Numbered from the stretch's first letter, positions 1 through 13,036 are shown. The stretch is DNA of 64,000 bases from Poecilobothrus nobilitatus (GCA_947095535.1 OX352772.1:32569445-32633444); one strand, 5' to 3'. Made by a program: numbers and translations. The notes: generated from the sequence alone by a model not told the origin.

Positions 1-828
1 TTTAATCGGAAAATACTATATTTAAATCCACTTTGCAACAATGCATCATAAACGTATATAAAAAGACTTGATGTCATACATAAAAGGGTAATAAAAATAA
101 TACATTTTATACCTATTAGGCATCCCTCCTATTTAATATATTCGTCACAATACTTAAGTCTTGAAACTATATGTAAAAAAGAATTATACTTTCTAGCCTA
201 TAAAATAATTAACAATTTAATCATAACATAATTTTTTAATTAATCGGAACATTGACATAACTACAATACTAAAAATAAGGCAAATTTCTATCTCTCGTTG
301 TTTAAAACAGACAAACAAAAAATGAACTGTGTGAAAATATACTAACTAGTTTAAGTGCTTTCAACAGTTTAACTGATGATTTGAAAAATATACATTCATA
401 TAGTTTATTTAAAAAAAAAGGATAAAAAACTTACTTTTACTCCTCAATTAAATAACAAAATGGTGGAGTGCTTATTTATTATGATTATTATTAATATAGT
501 ATATTGTTTGTATTATTTATACTTTACATACATTTTTAAATTTTTAAATTATTTCTACATATTAATTATAATACCTATTTTATTAAATTAAACACTTAAG
601 ACTGCTTAACAATAATATTAACCTATACGACCACACAGCTTAGATTAAGATCTAAACAAATCTATTTAAATAAATATATATATAATAATGTAACTATATA
701 TCTAATTTAAAAACTTTTTTTTATATTTGTTTATCTTTTATCTTTTTTGAATTAACGTAAAATTTAGATATAAGTTAATTATTTTTTGTAACACATATTA
801 AAATGAAAAAATTAAATAAAGAAAAAAA
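1..828. other. AT-rich non-coding DNA
   Basis: No gene, RNA or recognisable repeat was seen. The stretch holds poly-A runs and short A/T-only words. Composition fits fly intergenic or intronic DNA. Confidence 0.6.
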
Positions 829-1850
829 ACGAGGAAGAGTGCAGTAGAGTAGACTGTGTCAACTCTGGGATACCCGTATGAACGTAATATATCCTGTTTC
901 TATAAAACTTGATCATCTTTTAAAAACATTCAGATGTTTTAGTACCGAACTACAGAGATATATTTATGTAAATTGTGGAGTTGTATGACAGCTACCTGAA
1001 TCTATTGCGCCTAGCTTCATTAAGTTCCAAGAGGTGCAAGAAGCCTGAACCGGCTGCTCTAGACCAACCAAATTTTACAAAAGTTGTTGGCCTATAACTC
1101 GACACCTCTTTACTAAATTTCAGGTTCCTAGCTTTAATAGACACTGAGTTATTCTCATTTAAACGGATAAGTTGTATGGCAGCTACCCGAACCCGTCGCA
1201 CCACCACAACCAAATTTTGCAAAAGTGGTTGCCATAAAATTTGATCATCATTTGCAAGATTTCAGACGCCTAGCTTTATTAAGTTCGAAGAGGTGCAAGA
1301 AGCCTGAACCGGCTACTCTAGACCAACCAAATTTTACAAAAGTTGTTGGCCTGTAACTCGACACCTTGTTATTAAATATCAGGTTGCTAGCTTCAATAGA
1401 CACTGAGTTATTCTCATTTAAACGGAGAAGTTGTATGGCAGCTACCCGAACCAGCCGCACCACCACAACCAAATTTTACAGAAGTTGTTGCCATAAAATT
1501 TGATCATCATTTGCAAAATTTCAAAAACCTAGCTTGAATAGATACTGAGTTATTTCTATATAAAGATAGAAGTTGTATGGCAGCTACTCGAACCCGTCGA
1601 CCGAAAATGTTGGATTTAAATAGCAAAACTAATAATTTTACAAAAGTGCCGTAAAAAAAATTTCAGCCTCCTAGCTCCTTTATTTTTTGAGTTATCGTGC
1701 GGACGGACGGAAGTACATGGCTTAATCGACTCAGAATTCGATTCTGAGCCGATCCATACCTTTGACACTATATCTAGCTCGACTCCTTTAAGGTGTCACA
1801 AACGTAATGGCAAATTTATTATACCCTTGAACATAGTTCATACGGGTATA
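829..1850 (+). mobile_element. HINE-like (mini-me/DINE-1 type) non-autonomous element
   Basis: A 14-bp perfect inverted repeat, ATACCCGTATGAAC at 870-883 and its complement at 1836-1849, brackets the element. The head (ACGAGGAAGAG...) matches the element at 8808. The body holds two tandem units with a period of about 259 bp: CCTAGCTT followed by AAGTTC.AAGAGGTGCAAG recurs at about 1010 and 1269. The tail has the (GGAC)n tract at about 1699, then GATCCATACC and a final GGGTATAAAA. This order of hairpin or inverted repeat, tandem core, GGAC microsatellite and conserved tail is that of dipteran mini-me/DINE-1 elements, which are non-autonomous relatives of Helentrons. The two similar minus-strand frames (992-1222 and 1248-1472) are by-products of the tandem units and not genes. 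Confidence 0.72.
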
Positions 1851-4551
1851 AAAATTATAATCAATGTCTTCAAGTACATAGACACTTGTATATGTGTGCT
1901 TGTAGACATTGCTTTTAAACTTAACAAAGCATAAAATTAAAGTAAGCATACATTTCTTTGACTTTGGACTTAAAAAATTCGACTTTAAGAAATAATCTTA
2001 GTGTTTATTATTATCTTATTGTCTTAGGGTTTATTCCTCGCAATGCATCATTCATAAAACAATTTAAGTACACCCCCTAGAGATTCCTCTTTTTTTTTTT
2101 GACAGAATCTGCTTCAATTCTACACGTATCATCATTCTCTATTCCAATTTTCTTTATGTATCCTTTTAGCCGACCATGTCCTGTGTTCGAATTTACAGTT
2201 TATTTTCATTAAATCCTATGATTTTAATTATATATTATTTACATATTATTTACATATACATAAATCTTTTTATATTTAATATTATTGGTAGTTATCTTTT
2301 CAACATAATTAACATTATGTTAACGTTTAGATACTTTAAAGTTTTTAATAAATTTTTCAACCAAAATCCTGACACAGAAAATAATTTAAAATCAAATTTT
2401 ATCAAAATTTAAAAAGAAAATTTCTATACTTAAACTTAAATATTTCATTTATATTTTTTTTACAAAACTTAAAACTACAATAATTAAATTTGTTATAAAT
2501 AAAAAAAAAAAAATATTTGAAAAAAACATAAAATTTTTTTTTTGTAAAAACTCTTTGAAAAGTCATCAGATTTAAAAAATTAAATTTTTCTTTGCCTTTA
2601 TTTTGATTTATGTTTTTTTTTTTTTATTTTTTTTTTTTTTAATTCGTTATATCCTTTATTTCAATGCAACAGAAGACCTTTTTTCTAATATTAAGTCAAC
2701 AACCGAGATGGCATTAATTACAGAAAAGATTTTTAAAAGAAAACATAATTTGATACTGTCTCTTTCTATGTCAATGAAAAAAAAACATGACAAAATAAAT
2801 AAAAATTTAAAAATCTTTTGTTGTGCAAATTTTTTTTTTTTTTTTGTGATTGTTTTAAAAGTCTGTTGTAATTTTATTAGTTTTTAGATTCTTTTATGTC
2901 GATCTTCTTTCGGAAGTTTATTTTAACATCATTATAGGAGAACGTTTTATTTTACAACTTCTCATAGTCAATAAAAAATATTCGACACTCTAAAAAATTT
3001 ATGTTATAAGTGAAACGTTCGACACTCTAAGCAGAGAATAATAAAACGAAAATGATGAATTATCTGTTGTAAGAATTATAGTTCGTATATATTTAAATTA
3101 ATAAATTTATTTAAGGTAAATGTTTCCTTTCCTATTATAATAAATACTGTACATTCAAATTTCTTTAAATATTACGTTTTTATACATTGTAAAGTTGGAC
3201 CTCATACCCTAAAGTTTTTCAAATGGTTCAATGGTCTAAAACTCTAAAATCTAGACCATTTATGTTTTCAATCAATAAGACTGTTGATTTTCTTAACTTT
3301 GTAAGAACATTGAACTGAACGATTTTAATAAATTATGTTAAGTTTCGTTTACGTAATAAAAGTCTGGTTAGCATCAAAAATCTTTGAGAAATCTTTTTTT
3401 GACACCTTTGAAATGATCATCTTTGAAGGAAATTTTAAAGGATCATAATCATATATTTATAACAGAAATATTCTTTTTAAGCGTTAAAATTAATAGAAGA
3501 TTTTAATGTGGTTAAAACTATCATTCGTCATACCTTAATTTGTTTGAAGCGCTGCATCGAATTATATTTGACCTTTGACATTTCACATATTATTATTATT
3601 ATCTCTAAATTTGAATTAATCACTTGAATATTAAAAAAAATTGACTGGACCAACTATTGTATTTTTTAATTTATTTGAAATAAAAAAAAAAAAAATTTCT
3701 TGAAGAATTATACTTTAAGATTTTCCAATTCAAATGGTAAGTAAAGAATAATATGAATTTTCTTTGAGGAAAACAAAAAAATAAATTTCAATTTATTCCT
3801 CTAAATTTTTTTTTTTTACTGAATTGAATTGTAATTAAATTACTTTAAACATTTCTAAACATTTAACATTTTTTTTTTTTTTAATATAATATTTACTTGT
3901 TTCATTTATATTTGGAGAAACGTTTTAATTAAATTTTACTTGCCTTTGTTATACTAAAAAAAAAAAAAACATAACAAAAAAAATTCTGTTACTAATTAAC
4001 CCTATAGCAATAATGAAGAAAAATTTGTTGGTTTTAAATGAAAATATGTTAGTAGAAGGATTTATCTCCTACTGTTTTTAATTTTCTTCTCTTTTTTTGT
4101 TTTGTTTTTTTTTTTATATTATTATAAAACTTAAAATCTTCTGTGCCATTTTTGACATTATTTTAAGTAAAATGATATATATATACAATATAAAAAAATA
4201 TTTAAACCTTTAAAATGAAATGATGCTTCCCGAAATGAAAATGAAATTTAAATTAAGTATTTTTTTTTTTTTTGTAAATGCCTCGAAAATTCCTTTATTT
4301 CAATTAAAACTAAAAACAAAAAAGAAATAAATAATGATAATGTTTATATTTCTTATCGTAGTTTTTATTTATTCGGTATGGTACCAAAAAATTAAGAGAC
4401 CCAATGACTCCATTATATTAGGAATTTAATTATAACTAAGACTATAAATGATAAAATTAACTATCTCTATAAAACAAAAAAAAATTGTTTAATAACAGTT
4501 TTATTTAAAACAATTGTTTAATTTAATAAATGTTTAATAAATAAATATTTT
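1851..4551. other. AT-rich non-coding DNA with homopolymer runs
   Basis: Long poly-T and poly-A runs (for example 2091-2100, 2612-2640, 2829-2845, 3871-3882 and 4260-4273) dominate. The open frames at 2176-2412 and 2603-2887 encode only phenylalanine-, isoleucine- and lysine-rich low-complexity peptides and are not credible genes. Nothing else was recognised. Confidence 0.6.
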
Positions 4552-4725
4552 TGTATACGCTGAGGGAGTGAGGATTCGAATCCCACACACGTCGTAAGAA
4601 TAATGTCCCCTTACAACATTTACAGCTACATCTGGAAAAGAAAAGCTATGTAAATTCTATGTCACATTTATATGGTAGGGAAATAAACTAAAATAAGGTG
4701 CCCAGAGACGACGAAAGGGCCATAA
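4552..4725 (+). mobile_element. tRNA-derived SINE, family 1, 5'-truncated copy
   Basis: The copy keeps the B-box region (GATTCGAATCCCACACACG at about 4574-4592) and the tRNA-unrelated body (ACAACATTTACAGCTACATC, GGAAAAGAAAAGCTATGTAA). Both align with the copies at 8248, 56580 and 56880. The A-box half of the tRNA-like head is missing or degraded upstream of 4552. Confidence 0.65.
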
Positions 4726-5344
4726 GAATGACATGACCTCGCAAAACAATGTTATTCTTATTTCAACTAGAGCAGTTTGATGTCGATTATTTTAACATTA
4801 CTTATAATAAATATTAATATAAACGAAGTACCTAAAATATTAATAATTAATAAAAACACCAAAATCTTGATTAAACAACAAGTTTTTAAAATGTTAAAAC
4901 CCAAAATACAGGAGCTGTACTGCACATATGCTGCTCGGCATAACTTATATTTAATGCAAAAACCTCTAAAGAATGTAAAATACTCATAATATGTTAACAC
5001 TACTGATAGAACCCACTACAACCATTCCGTAATTCAGATTTTCAAAAATAAATGGAAGCGATTATAAATTTTCTATTATATTCCCCATAAAATTCGTTCT
5101 CATTTAACTTTTACCCACGCTTACTACCTAATCACTATACTGCAACAGCAATTAGGCTATCATCCCATTATGTTGGCCAAGAAGGAGGAGAGTATAGTTA
5201 GTAAAAATCTTAAAGGGGGTATAGGTTACAACTACGTAGCTTTTACTATACAGTATAGCTTTGTTTTTTGACAAAAATTTAACTTTTACCAAACCAGTAA
5301 AGCGTTTTTAGCTAGTCTAAGAATGAGAATAATAAACTGTGAAC
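4726..5344. other. AT-rich non-coding DNA
   Basis: No gene was seen. The overlapping frames on both strands at 4767-5000 lack codon structure or recognisable motifs and are judged to be chance. Confidence 0.5.
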
Positions 5345-7862
5345 AAATAAATGTAACAGTAAGTCGATGCAACCGACTTATTAATACCCTACACCTGAAT
5401 AATTCGAATTAAATTAAAAATCCATAAGTGTTTTTGGCAGCTGCTTGAACTTCTTCCCTTTTCTGTCTTATTCAACTCGAATTTCAAAAACGTAAAAGAG
5501 GCATCCGTTTGGGATATGCTTGACACCCTTGTATAAAATTTTAAGTTTCTATCTTAATTATTTTCGAAGATTGGTAATTCTTGAGATGTTTGTGTCAGCT
5601 ACCCGAATTGCCACTCTAATTCAGCGAATCCATCTCAGGAACATAAAGAAAACTTGCCAGAACACCATTCTATTAAATTTAAAGGTTCTACTTTTGTTGG
5701 TTTTGGAGATATGCTCGTTGCTCTTGTGCTCGTCCGGAAGTTTCCAAAATACGAACCCATGGTTCAAATTCTTTCAAATGTCAGTTTCCAATTTTACAGA
5801 AAAGGAAACATAACAGAACACCTTTGTACTAAAAATAAAAGTTCTATCTTTGTTGGTTGTGGAGATATACTCGTTTGCTCTGGTGCTCGTCCGGAAGCTT
5901 CCAAGATTTGAACCCATGGACCAAATCCTCACAAATTTCAGAAACATAAATCAAACATGAAGGAACACCATTCTGCCTAATTTAAAGGTTATATCTTTGT
6001 TGCATTTGGAGATAATATCATTTGCTCTGAGGCTCGTTCGGAAGCTTTCAAAATCCAAACCCATGGACCACATCCTCTTAAATTTTAGAGACATAAATCA
6101 AACTGGAAGAAACATCATTATAAAAAATTTAAAGGTTCTATCTTTATTGGTTTTGGAGATAATCTCGTTTGCTCTGGGGCTCGTTCGGAAGTTTCCAAAA
6201 CCAAACCCATGGACCAAATCCTCTTAAATTTCAGAGACCTAAATCAAACACGAAAGAACACCATTGTACCAAATTCAAAGGTTCTACCTTTGTTCGTATT
6301 GGATATAATCTCATTTGCTCTGCGGCTCGTTCGGAAGCTTCCAAAACCAAACCCATGGACCAAATACTCTTAAATTTCAGAGACATAAATCAAACACGAA
6401 AGAACACCATTGTACCAAATTCAAAGGTTCTACCTTTGTTCGTATTGGATATAATCTCATTTGCTCTGCGGCTCGTTCGGAAGCTTCCAAAATTCGAATC
6501 CACGGTTCAAATTCTTTCAAATTTAAACCCATGGCCAAATCCTCTCAAATTTCAGAGGCCTAAATCATACATGAAAGAACACCATTATGCCAAAAGTAAA
6601 GGTTATATCTTTATTGGTTTTGGAGATAATCTCATTTGCTCTGGGGCTCGTTCGGAAGCTTCCAAAACCAAACCCATGGACCAAATCCTCTTAAATTTCA
6701 GAGACATAAATCAAACACGAAAGAACACCATTGTACCAAATTCAAAGGTTCTACCTTTGTTCGTATTGGATATAATCTCATTTGCTCTGCGGCTCGTTCG
6801 GAAGCTTCCAAAATTCGAATCCACGGTTCAAATTCTTTCAAATTTAAACCCATGGCCAAATCCTCTCAAATTTCAGAGACTTAAATCAAACATGAAAAAA
6901 CACTATTCGGCCAAATTTAAAGGTTATATATTTGTTGTTTTTGGAGATAATCTCGTTTGCTCTGGGGCTCGTTCGGAAGTTTCCAAAACCCGAACCCATG
7001 GACCAAATCTTCTCACATTTCAGAGACTTAAATAAAACATGAAAGAACACCACCCTGCCAAATTTAAAGGTTATATCTTTGTTGGTTTTGGAGATAATCT
7101 CATTTGCTCTGGTGCTCGTTCGGAAGCTTCCAAATCCAAACCCATGGACCAAATCCTTTTAAATTTTTGAGGCCTAAATCATACATGAAAGAACACCATT
7201 CTGCTGAAAGTAAAGGTTATATCTTTATTGGTTTTGGAGATAATCTCATTTGCTCTGGGGCTCGTTCGGAAGTTTCCAAATCCAAACCCATGGACAAATC
7301 CTCTTAAATTTCAGAGACATAAATCGAACGGGAAGGAACATCATTGTACAAAATTTAAAGGTTCTATCTTTGTTGGTTTTGGAAATAATCTCATTTGCTC
7401 TGGTGCTCGTTCGGAAGCTTCCAAAACCCAAACCCATGGACCAAATCCTCTTAAATTTCAGAGACATAAATCGAACGGGAAGAAACATCATTGTACAAAA
7501 TTTGAAGGTTCTATCTTTGTTGCTTTTGGAGATAATCTCGTTTGCGGAGATTATCTCCAAAAGCCCGGAATCATTCGGAAGCTTCCAGAATCCGAACCCA
7601 TGGACGGATTTTGTCCAGATTCGAACTTAGCCTTTCTTTCGTAATTAGTAACCTACTATATAAATTTCATCAAGATAGCATCATTATTTTTTGAGTTATC
7701 GTGCGTACGGACGGACGGACGGACGGACATCGCTAAATCGACTCCGGCGGTGATCCTGATTCAGAATATATATACATGTCTATACCTAACTCGCTTCCTT
7801 TTGGTGGTTACAAACACCATACCAAAGTTAATATACCCTATACTTTAGGTGTAGGGTATAAT
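5345..7862 (+). mobile_element. HINE-like element with 146-bp minisatellite core
   Basis: A hairpin (AAGTCG at 5361-5366 pairing with CGACTT at 5374-5379) is followed by a 13-bp subterminal inverted repeat, ATACCCTACACCT at 5384-5396, whose complement lies at 7847-7859. The body is a large minisatellite (5650-7620). The tail carries (GGAC)5 at about 7709-7730, then AAATCGACTC, CTCGCTTCCTTTTGGTGGTTACAAAC (in parts) and GTGTAGGGTATAATAA. The same tail is present at 11040-11203 and 15310-15492. No transposase or helicase reading frame is present, so it would depend on enzymes supplied in trans. The many long open frames inside come from the tandem unit. Confidence 0.75.
5650..7620 (+). repeat. 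146-bp minisatellite, about 12 units, with a 321-bp higher-order period
   Basis: The marker CCCATGG recurs with its CATGG at 5758, 5915, 6062, 6208, 6354, 6530, 6675, 6851, 6997, 7143, 7289, 7435 and 7599. Most steps are 146 bp. Two adjacent 321-bp blocks (markers 6354/6530 and 6675/6851) are almost identical and include an extra 30-bp insert reading CACGGTTCAAATTC, which shows a recent higher-order duplication. Each unit contains TTTGGAGATAATCTC, TTTGCTCTGG.GCTCGTTCGG and AAATTTCAGAGACATAAATC. Because 146 is not a multiple of 3 and the unit has few stops, frames such as 6169-7035 run on through all three phases. They are not protein genes. Confidence 0.85.
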
Positions 7863-8247
7863 AATTGGCCATTTGTTTTGACGAACACCTAGACCAGAAA
7901 ACTTTTGTAAATACATACTTTGTTTTATGTTCATACAATAGATAACAAATGTAACTGTCAAGAGATTCATTAAATATTTTCAACTAAATTAAAAATAATT
8001 ATATCTAAAATTTTATTTTATATCTAATTTTTAGTATAAAATAAAATTTGCTTAATTTTGCATACCAATAATGCGTTCCATAATTATTACTTTAACATGA
8101 AGCATAAAGATATTTTTAAAATCAAAAATATTGAAAAAGTGAATATTAAATAAAATCTTTAGATCAAATATATCTGCGATTGCAATACTTTCTTGCTACT
8201 AATACTATAAATAAGATATTAAATATATACAAATAACAAAACGATCC
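7863..8247. other. AT-rich non-coding DNA
   Basis: Nothing was recognised between the HINE-like element and the next SINE. Confidence 0.5.
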
Positions 8248-8423
8248 GGGCCTCGGTGACCTAGTGGGTAAGAGCATATAAAATACTCTGTAAACACCGA
8301 GGGAGTATAGGTTCGAATCCCATACACGTCGTAAGAATAATTCCCCTTTACGACATTTACAACCACACCTGAAAAGGAAAGGCTGTGTAATTTATTTGGC
8401 AGGGGAATAATCTTAAAAAAAAA
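8248..8423 (+). mobile_element. tRNA-derived SINE, family 1
   Basis: The head GGGCCTCGGTGACCTAGTGG resembles a tRNA 5' half with an A box. It is followed by GTAAGAGCATATAAAATACTC, then a B box, GGTTCGAATCC. The tRNA-unrelated body (CGACATTTAC, CCACACCTGAAAAGG, GGCTGTGTAATTTATTTGG) ends in GGGGAATAATCTTAAAAAAAAA. The A-rich 3' end and the shared body in dispersed copies support a SINE rather than a tRNA gene. Confidence 0.8.
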
Positions 8424-8639
8424 CGACGTCCCATTAAATAAATTTTTAGTTTTTCTTATAAACTTCTTAAAAACATAAAAAACTGTAATAAATTAATCCA
8501 AAAATGCATAATTGAAGAGATGATCCCAAGTTTTAAAAAACTTTAAATGCATACAATTAAAATAAAAAATAAAAAAAAATTATTTTCTTAAGTTTTTTTT
8601 ATTTTCCTTATTAAAGTAAAGGAACTTGATAGGATTGAG

Positions 8640-11203
8640 GTAATCAAGTGATGATTATAACGAAATACCCATCGAGTGTATGAGTGACAGTCAAATACCC
8701 ATGACTGTATGAGTGATATGAGTTGATCTCCACTACAGTTGAACAATATTCAATTCAAATTAAATTAAAAATCCATAAGTTATTTTAGTTAGGTATTTAA
8801 TATAAGCTAAACGAGGAAGAATACAGTTGACTTTGTCAACTCTTAGATACCCGTACGAACCGTTAGTATGTTAACAGCCTGTCACTCTGCTCACAATATT
8901 ATTTTTTTAATATTTTAGTATTTTAAAATAATTTGGGTGAATTTTATAATTTCTAGAACTATGGGTTGTACATATATTCAAACTATATGTTTATATGTAC
9001 ATTCTTCGAAAGCAGATTTTAACCTTTCACATAACGATTATCAATCCAAAACTTTTTCAAATATTCTATAGTACCATTTAATACTAAGCGGTAAATTTAT
9101 ATTAAATTTACTTAGTACAAAATAGTAAATATAATTTTAAATATTATATTATATTATATTTAAATATTCCATTGACAGAATAATTTCTTATAAGTACAAT
9201 AAAATACATATATGTATGTAAATACGGCGCTATATAATATACATATATACTCTTATCATTCATTCACTAGTGACATATACGATATGTAAATAAACATGAT
9301 ATTATATAAGTATGTATGTATATCAATATCATATAAATAAAAATTCTTCAAGCAACCGTTATGTTGTATATTTATTTACATTTTTATGTACTACGCATTA
9401 TATCCTCAACAATTTCAAATTATCGAGTAAAACAAAATGCAAAAAATTTGTTGAAGAAATTTGTTAGATAATTTGAAAAAATCAAGTAACACTTTCGTCA
9501 ATTATAAAGTAACCTTACATTATTAAAAAAAGTTGTTAATAAAAATAACAGTATGATGTTAAAGCTTTAATTTTTGTGTATTACTTCAAAAAAATTCTAA
9601 CAGGTGTTCAAGTTACAGGTGTTTAAAAATAGGAAATTTTCAGTTTTTGACTCCTTACAGCTCCTAAACGGGGGGTGATACAAAAAAAATTCTGAAATGA
9701 CTCATACTTATTTTCAAAGATCTAACTTCTGTCAAAATTTCAATTTTCCAACTTAAACCGTTTAGAAGATAGAAGGGTTAAAGAATTTTGCAAAATTTTA
9801 GTTTCGCATAACGGTAAATTAAGACACCGTATGCCACAAATATATATTTATTGTATATATACTTTTAAAGCTAATAAAAGTAGTAATCGTTTGGCGTTTT
9901 CAAAATGAAGATATACCTTACACAACTTGTGCTATAACAATTTAAATATAGAGCTTTTTTGAACCTTTGGGGAGCTGTAGCTCCGTAACGGGTGGGGCTA
10001 CAAAAAAAAGTTATTAAAAATAAAATTAATATTTTTGTGAGATCTATCAGTAGTTAAAATTTCATAGCTCTATTGCAAAAAAAATGTGGGGATCTAAAAG
10101 TTAGGTGTTCGAGAGCTACCCTAAGGCTTGGTCCAAACTCAACCAAAAAAAATAGGGAACCTACAAATTACTCCCAAAATATTTTGTGTAAATTTCAAGA
10201 TTCTAGCTTTCTTAGTTTTTGAGTTAGCGTGCTGACGGACGGACGAACATGGCTCAAAAGTCTTAGAATTTTTTTCTGATCCGATCCATACCTTTGAAGG
10301 TATATCTAGCTCGCTTATTTCGAGGTGTTACAAACGGAGGAGTAATTTTATTATACCCGATCCTATCGTACAGGTATAAAAAAGAAATGCTCTTACAACC
10401 TTTGTACTAAATTCTGGTTTCTATCTTTATTTAATTCGAAGATATGCTCGTTAGGTCTTGGGAAGTGTGTGAAGGCACCCGGGCCACCTCCCCAATTAAT
10501 CCCAAATTTTAGAGACATTATCAGAACAGGGTAGAATACTCTTATATCAAATTTCAAGGTTTTATATTTATTAATTTCGAAGATATGCTTGTTCCGTCTT
10601 GGGAGTTGTGTGGAAATACCAGAACAACCATTCCAATTCATCTAAAATTTTAGGAAAATCAGGGATTCAGGAAACAACACCCTCGTATCAAATTTGCAGT
10701 TTCTATCTTTATTAATTTCGAAGATATGCTTGTTCGGTTTTGGGAGTGGTATGCGAGGTATCCGACCAACCACTCCAATTCATCTCAAATTTTAGGGATT
10801 TTAGAGATTCAGGAAAGCACATTCTCGTACAAAATTTTAAGTTTCTATCTTTATTAATTTCGAAGATATGCGTATTCGGTTTTGGGAGTTGTATGGGAGG
10901 TACACGAACCCATGCACCGATTTTGTACCTCCCATACACGAAACCGATGCACCGAACCCACGAACTAGATTCGAATTTAGCCTTCCTTTCGTAATTAGTA
11001 ACCTACTATATAAATTTCATCAAGATAGCTTCACTAGTTTTTGAGTTATCGTGCGAACGAACGGACGGACATCACTAAATCGACTCAGGAGGTGATCCTG
11101 ATTCAAAATATATATACATGTCCATATCTAACTCGCTTCCTTTTGGTGGTTACAAACACCATACCAAAGTTAATATACCCTATACTTAATGTGTAGGGTA
11201 TAA
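8640..11203 (+). mobile_element. HINE-like element interrupted by a second HINE-like element
   Basis: The left part (8640-8807) carries ATACCCAT...GTATGAGTG ends and the block ATTAAATTAAAAATCCATAA, also present at 5410-5429 in the 5345 element. The right part (10381-11203) continues with about 141-bp tandem units: TTCGAAGATATGC starts near 10436, 10576, 10717 and 10859. It ends with the GGAC tract at about 11058 and the GTGTAGGGTATAATAA end. The two parts are separated by the complete element at 8808-10380, so this is a nest. The terminal units contain a small palindrome near 10905-10940 (GGAGGTAC...GTACCTCC). The frames on either strand here are minisatellite by-products. Confidence 0.65.
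8808..10380 (+). mobile_element. HINE-like element inserted within the 8640-11203 element
   Basis: The head ACGAGGAAGAATACA is shared with the 829 element. It is followed by a perfect hairpin, GTTGAC-TTT-GTCAAC at 8826-8840, then ATACCCGTACG (8847-8857), whose inverted partner CGTACAGGTAT lies at 10366-10376 with one mismatch. The tail has GACGGACGGACGAACATGGC at about 10233, then TGATCCGATCCATACCTTTG and TTATACCC. The body at 9601-9820 (ACAGGTGTTTAAAAATAG, CATAACGGTAAATT) is a single copy of the module present twice in the element at 47495. The region 8940-9560 is plain AT-rich DNA with TATG-type microsatellites. Confidence 0.7.
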
Positions 11204-13036
11204 TAATATCATCAATCTATCAGACAAGAATTGCATAAGATACGACGAATTTCCATAAAAATAAAATGGCAAATAATTTCGATATCTTCTAAACATTTGC
11301 TTCTATTTTTTATTTTCTAAATTATAAAATTATGAACTGCTTTTGTCAGAAAATAAAAACAAAACTAAAAATAAAAAATTTTATTTCAAAAGATTGCATT
11401 TCCATTTCAGTAATAAATTTTAACATAAAAATTTCTTTTAAAATAATTTCCATAAATTATTAATAAAAAATTAAACAATTCAAACTTTATTTTAATTTAA
11501 TTGAAACTTAATTTCATGGCAATTCTTTTCACATTATTCTTTCTTTTCATTTGACATAAAAAAGGATAGAAATAAAGAAAATATAAATTATCTGCAACTT
11601 ATAATAAAGACAAATTTCTTATTATTTTTAAAAAGGATATTTTTGAAAAGATTAATTTTAAAAAAAAAATTGTTTTTCTTTATTTCATTCAATTCAAAAA
11701 CCACATCAATTTTAAAATTTCTTTTTATAAGAGAAAATTGTCTTCGTATAGCAAATTAACCTAATAATAAGTTTCATTTTACTAGACTTACCTTTTACTA
11801 TACAATATTTTAAATAATTTCTGTAAATATTTTTGAGACTCACTGTAAAATTAATCGTCTAAAAGAAAACTTTCATTAAACGTAATATATATATATATTT
11901 TTACACTATTATACTTTACTAAGCAATATCATTACGTCCTAAGTAGGATATTGGCAAAAGAAAAGGGTGCGTTATTATTCTTCTACAAGCTGTTACAACG
12001 ATTATCTGAAATGTATTTATCACGAATGAATCAAAACTCATCAAAATCGAATACGATTATTAGCACACTAAACAAGTTCCTTTACTCTTAAAGAAATTGG
12101 TATACGAAAACATTAGAATAAAAATGTCAAGAAGAATATTCATGAAGACTGTCTTCCATTTTTAATATAACAATAGATTGTTGTGTTAAAAATCTTTTGT
12201 ACTATTTCATACTATTGTTCTATTTGGACAAAGTAATAAAAAGTTATATGATAAAAAATGGTTTAAGATTGTTTAGCATTTGGTACAAAAATATTTTAAA
12301 TATTCTATTTGAACCTTTCAGTTAAATGTTAAATCATTGGCCAATACTTGCCAATTTTACCGTAGATTTTAGTGGAAGAAGATTTCATGTGAAAAATGTT
12401 TTTATCACAAACAAAGCTAAAATATTAGAGCCGAATACCGATAGTAACAATTAAGCCCCAATCAAATTCGACGAAAAATTGACAAAATATTGGGTAAAAC
12501 TAATGAAGAATAAAACTTTTTTTTTCTCTTACACATTTTTACATTTTTTAATTGCCTTTGAACCCTCTTTTAATAGTTTATCAGAACCTTACAATTAATT
12601 GGTATTTTATTATTTTTTAACACTATATTCTGTTTCGAACATTTTACATTTTTTTAATATACATTATATTTACTTAAAATTATTAATTTTTGGTGTTTCC
12701 CATTCAGTATTTTACGGCTTGCTATTTTATTGGGAATCTTGTAGATTATGTCATTCTTCAAAAATATGTTTGATAGTTAATATATTTATAACTAACTATA
12801 TATACAAATCCATATAGCAAAGAAGAAGTTTTCTCAAAGAGTAATACATATCTTTGTTAAGCTTGGATGCGTGTATTGTATAAGCTTGTATTCTTCAGCG
12901 GGTTCATATAATTCAATCGAGATAGTGAATTATTCTAAAAATTTTTGTTTACATCTTCTTCAATTTCGTTAAGTTTATTCCCTTCTAAGTTTAATTCGCT
13001 CTTCATTCCATTTTTTTTTTAATATGAAATTATATA
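11204..13036. other. AT-rich non-coding DNA
   Basis: No supported gene. The frame at 12599-12817 is a hydrophobic low-complexity peptide without motifs. A (TA)n run lies at about 11888-11900. Confidence 0.5.

Noticed and set aside
992..1472. Two similar minus-strand frames of about 75 codons
   Set aside because: They are the two tandem units of the HINE-like element; similarity reflects the DNA repeat.
6169..7035. 288-codon open frame
   Set aside because: It runs through a 146-bp tandem repeat whose phase shifts each unit; peptides from all three phases alternate within it, so it is not a protein-coding gene.
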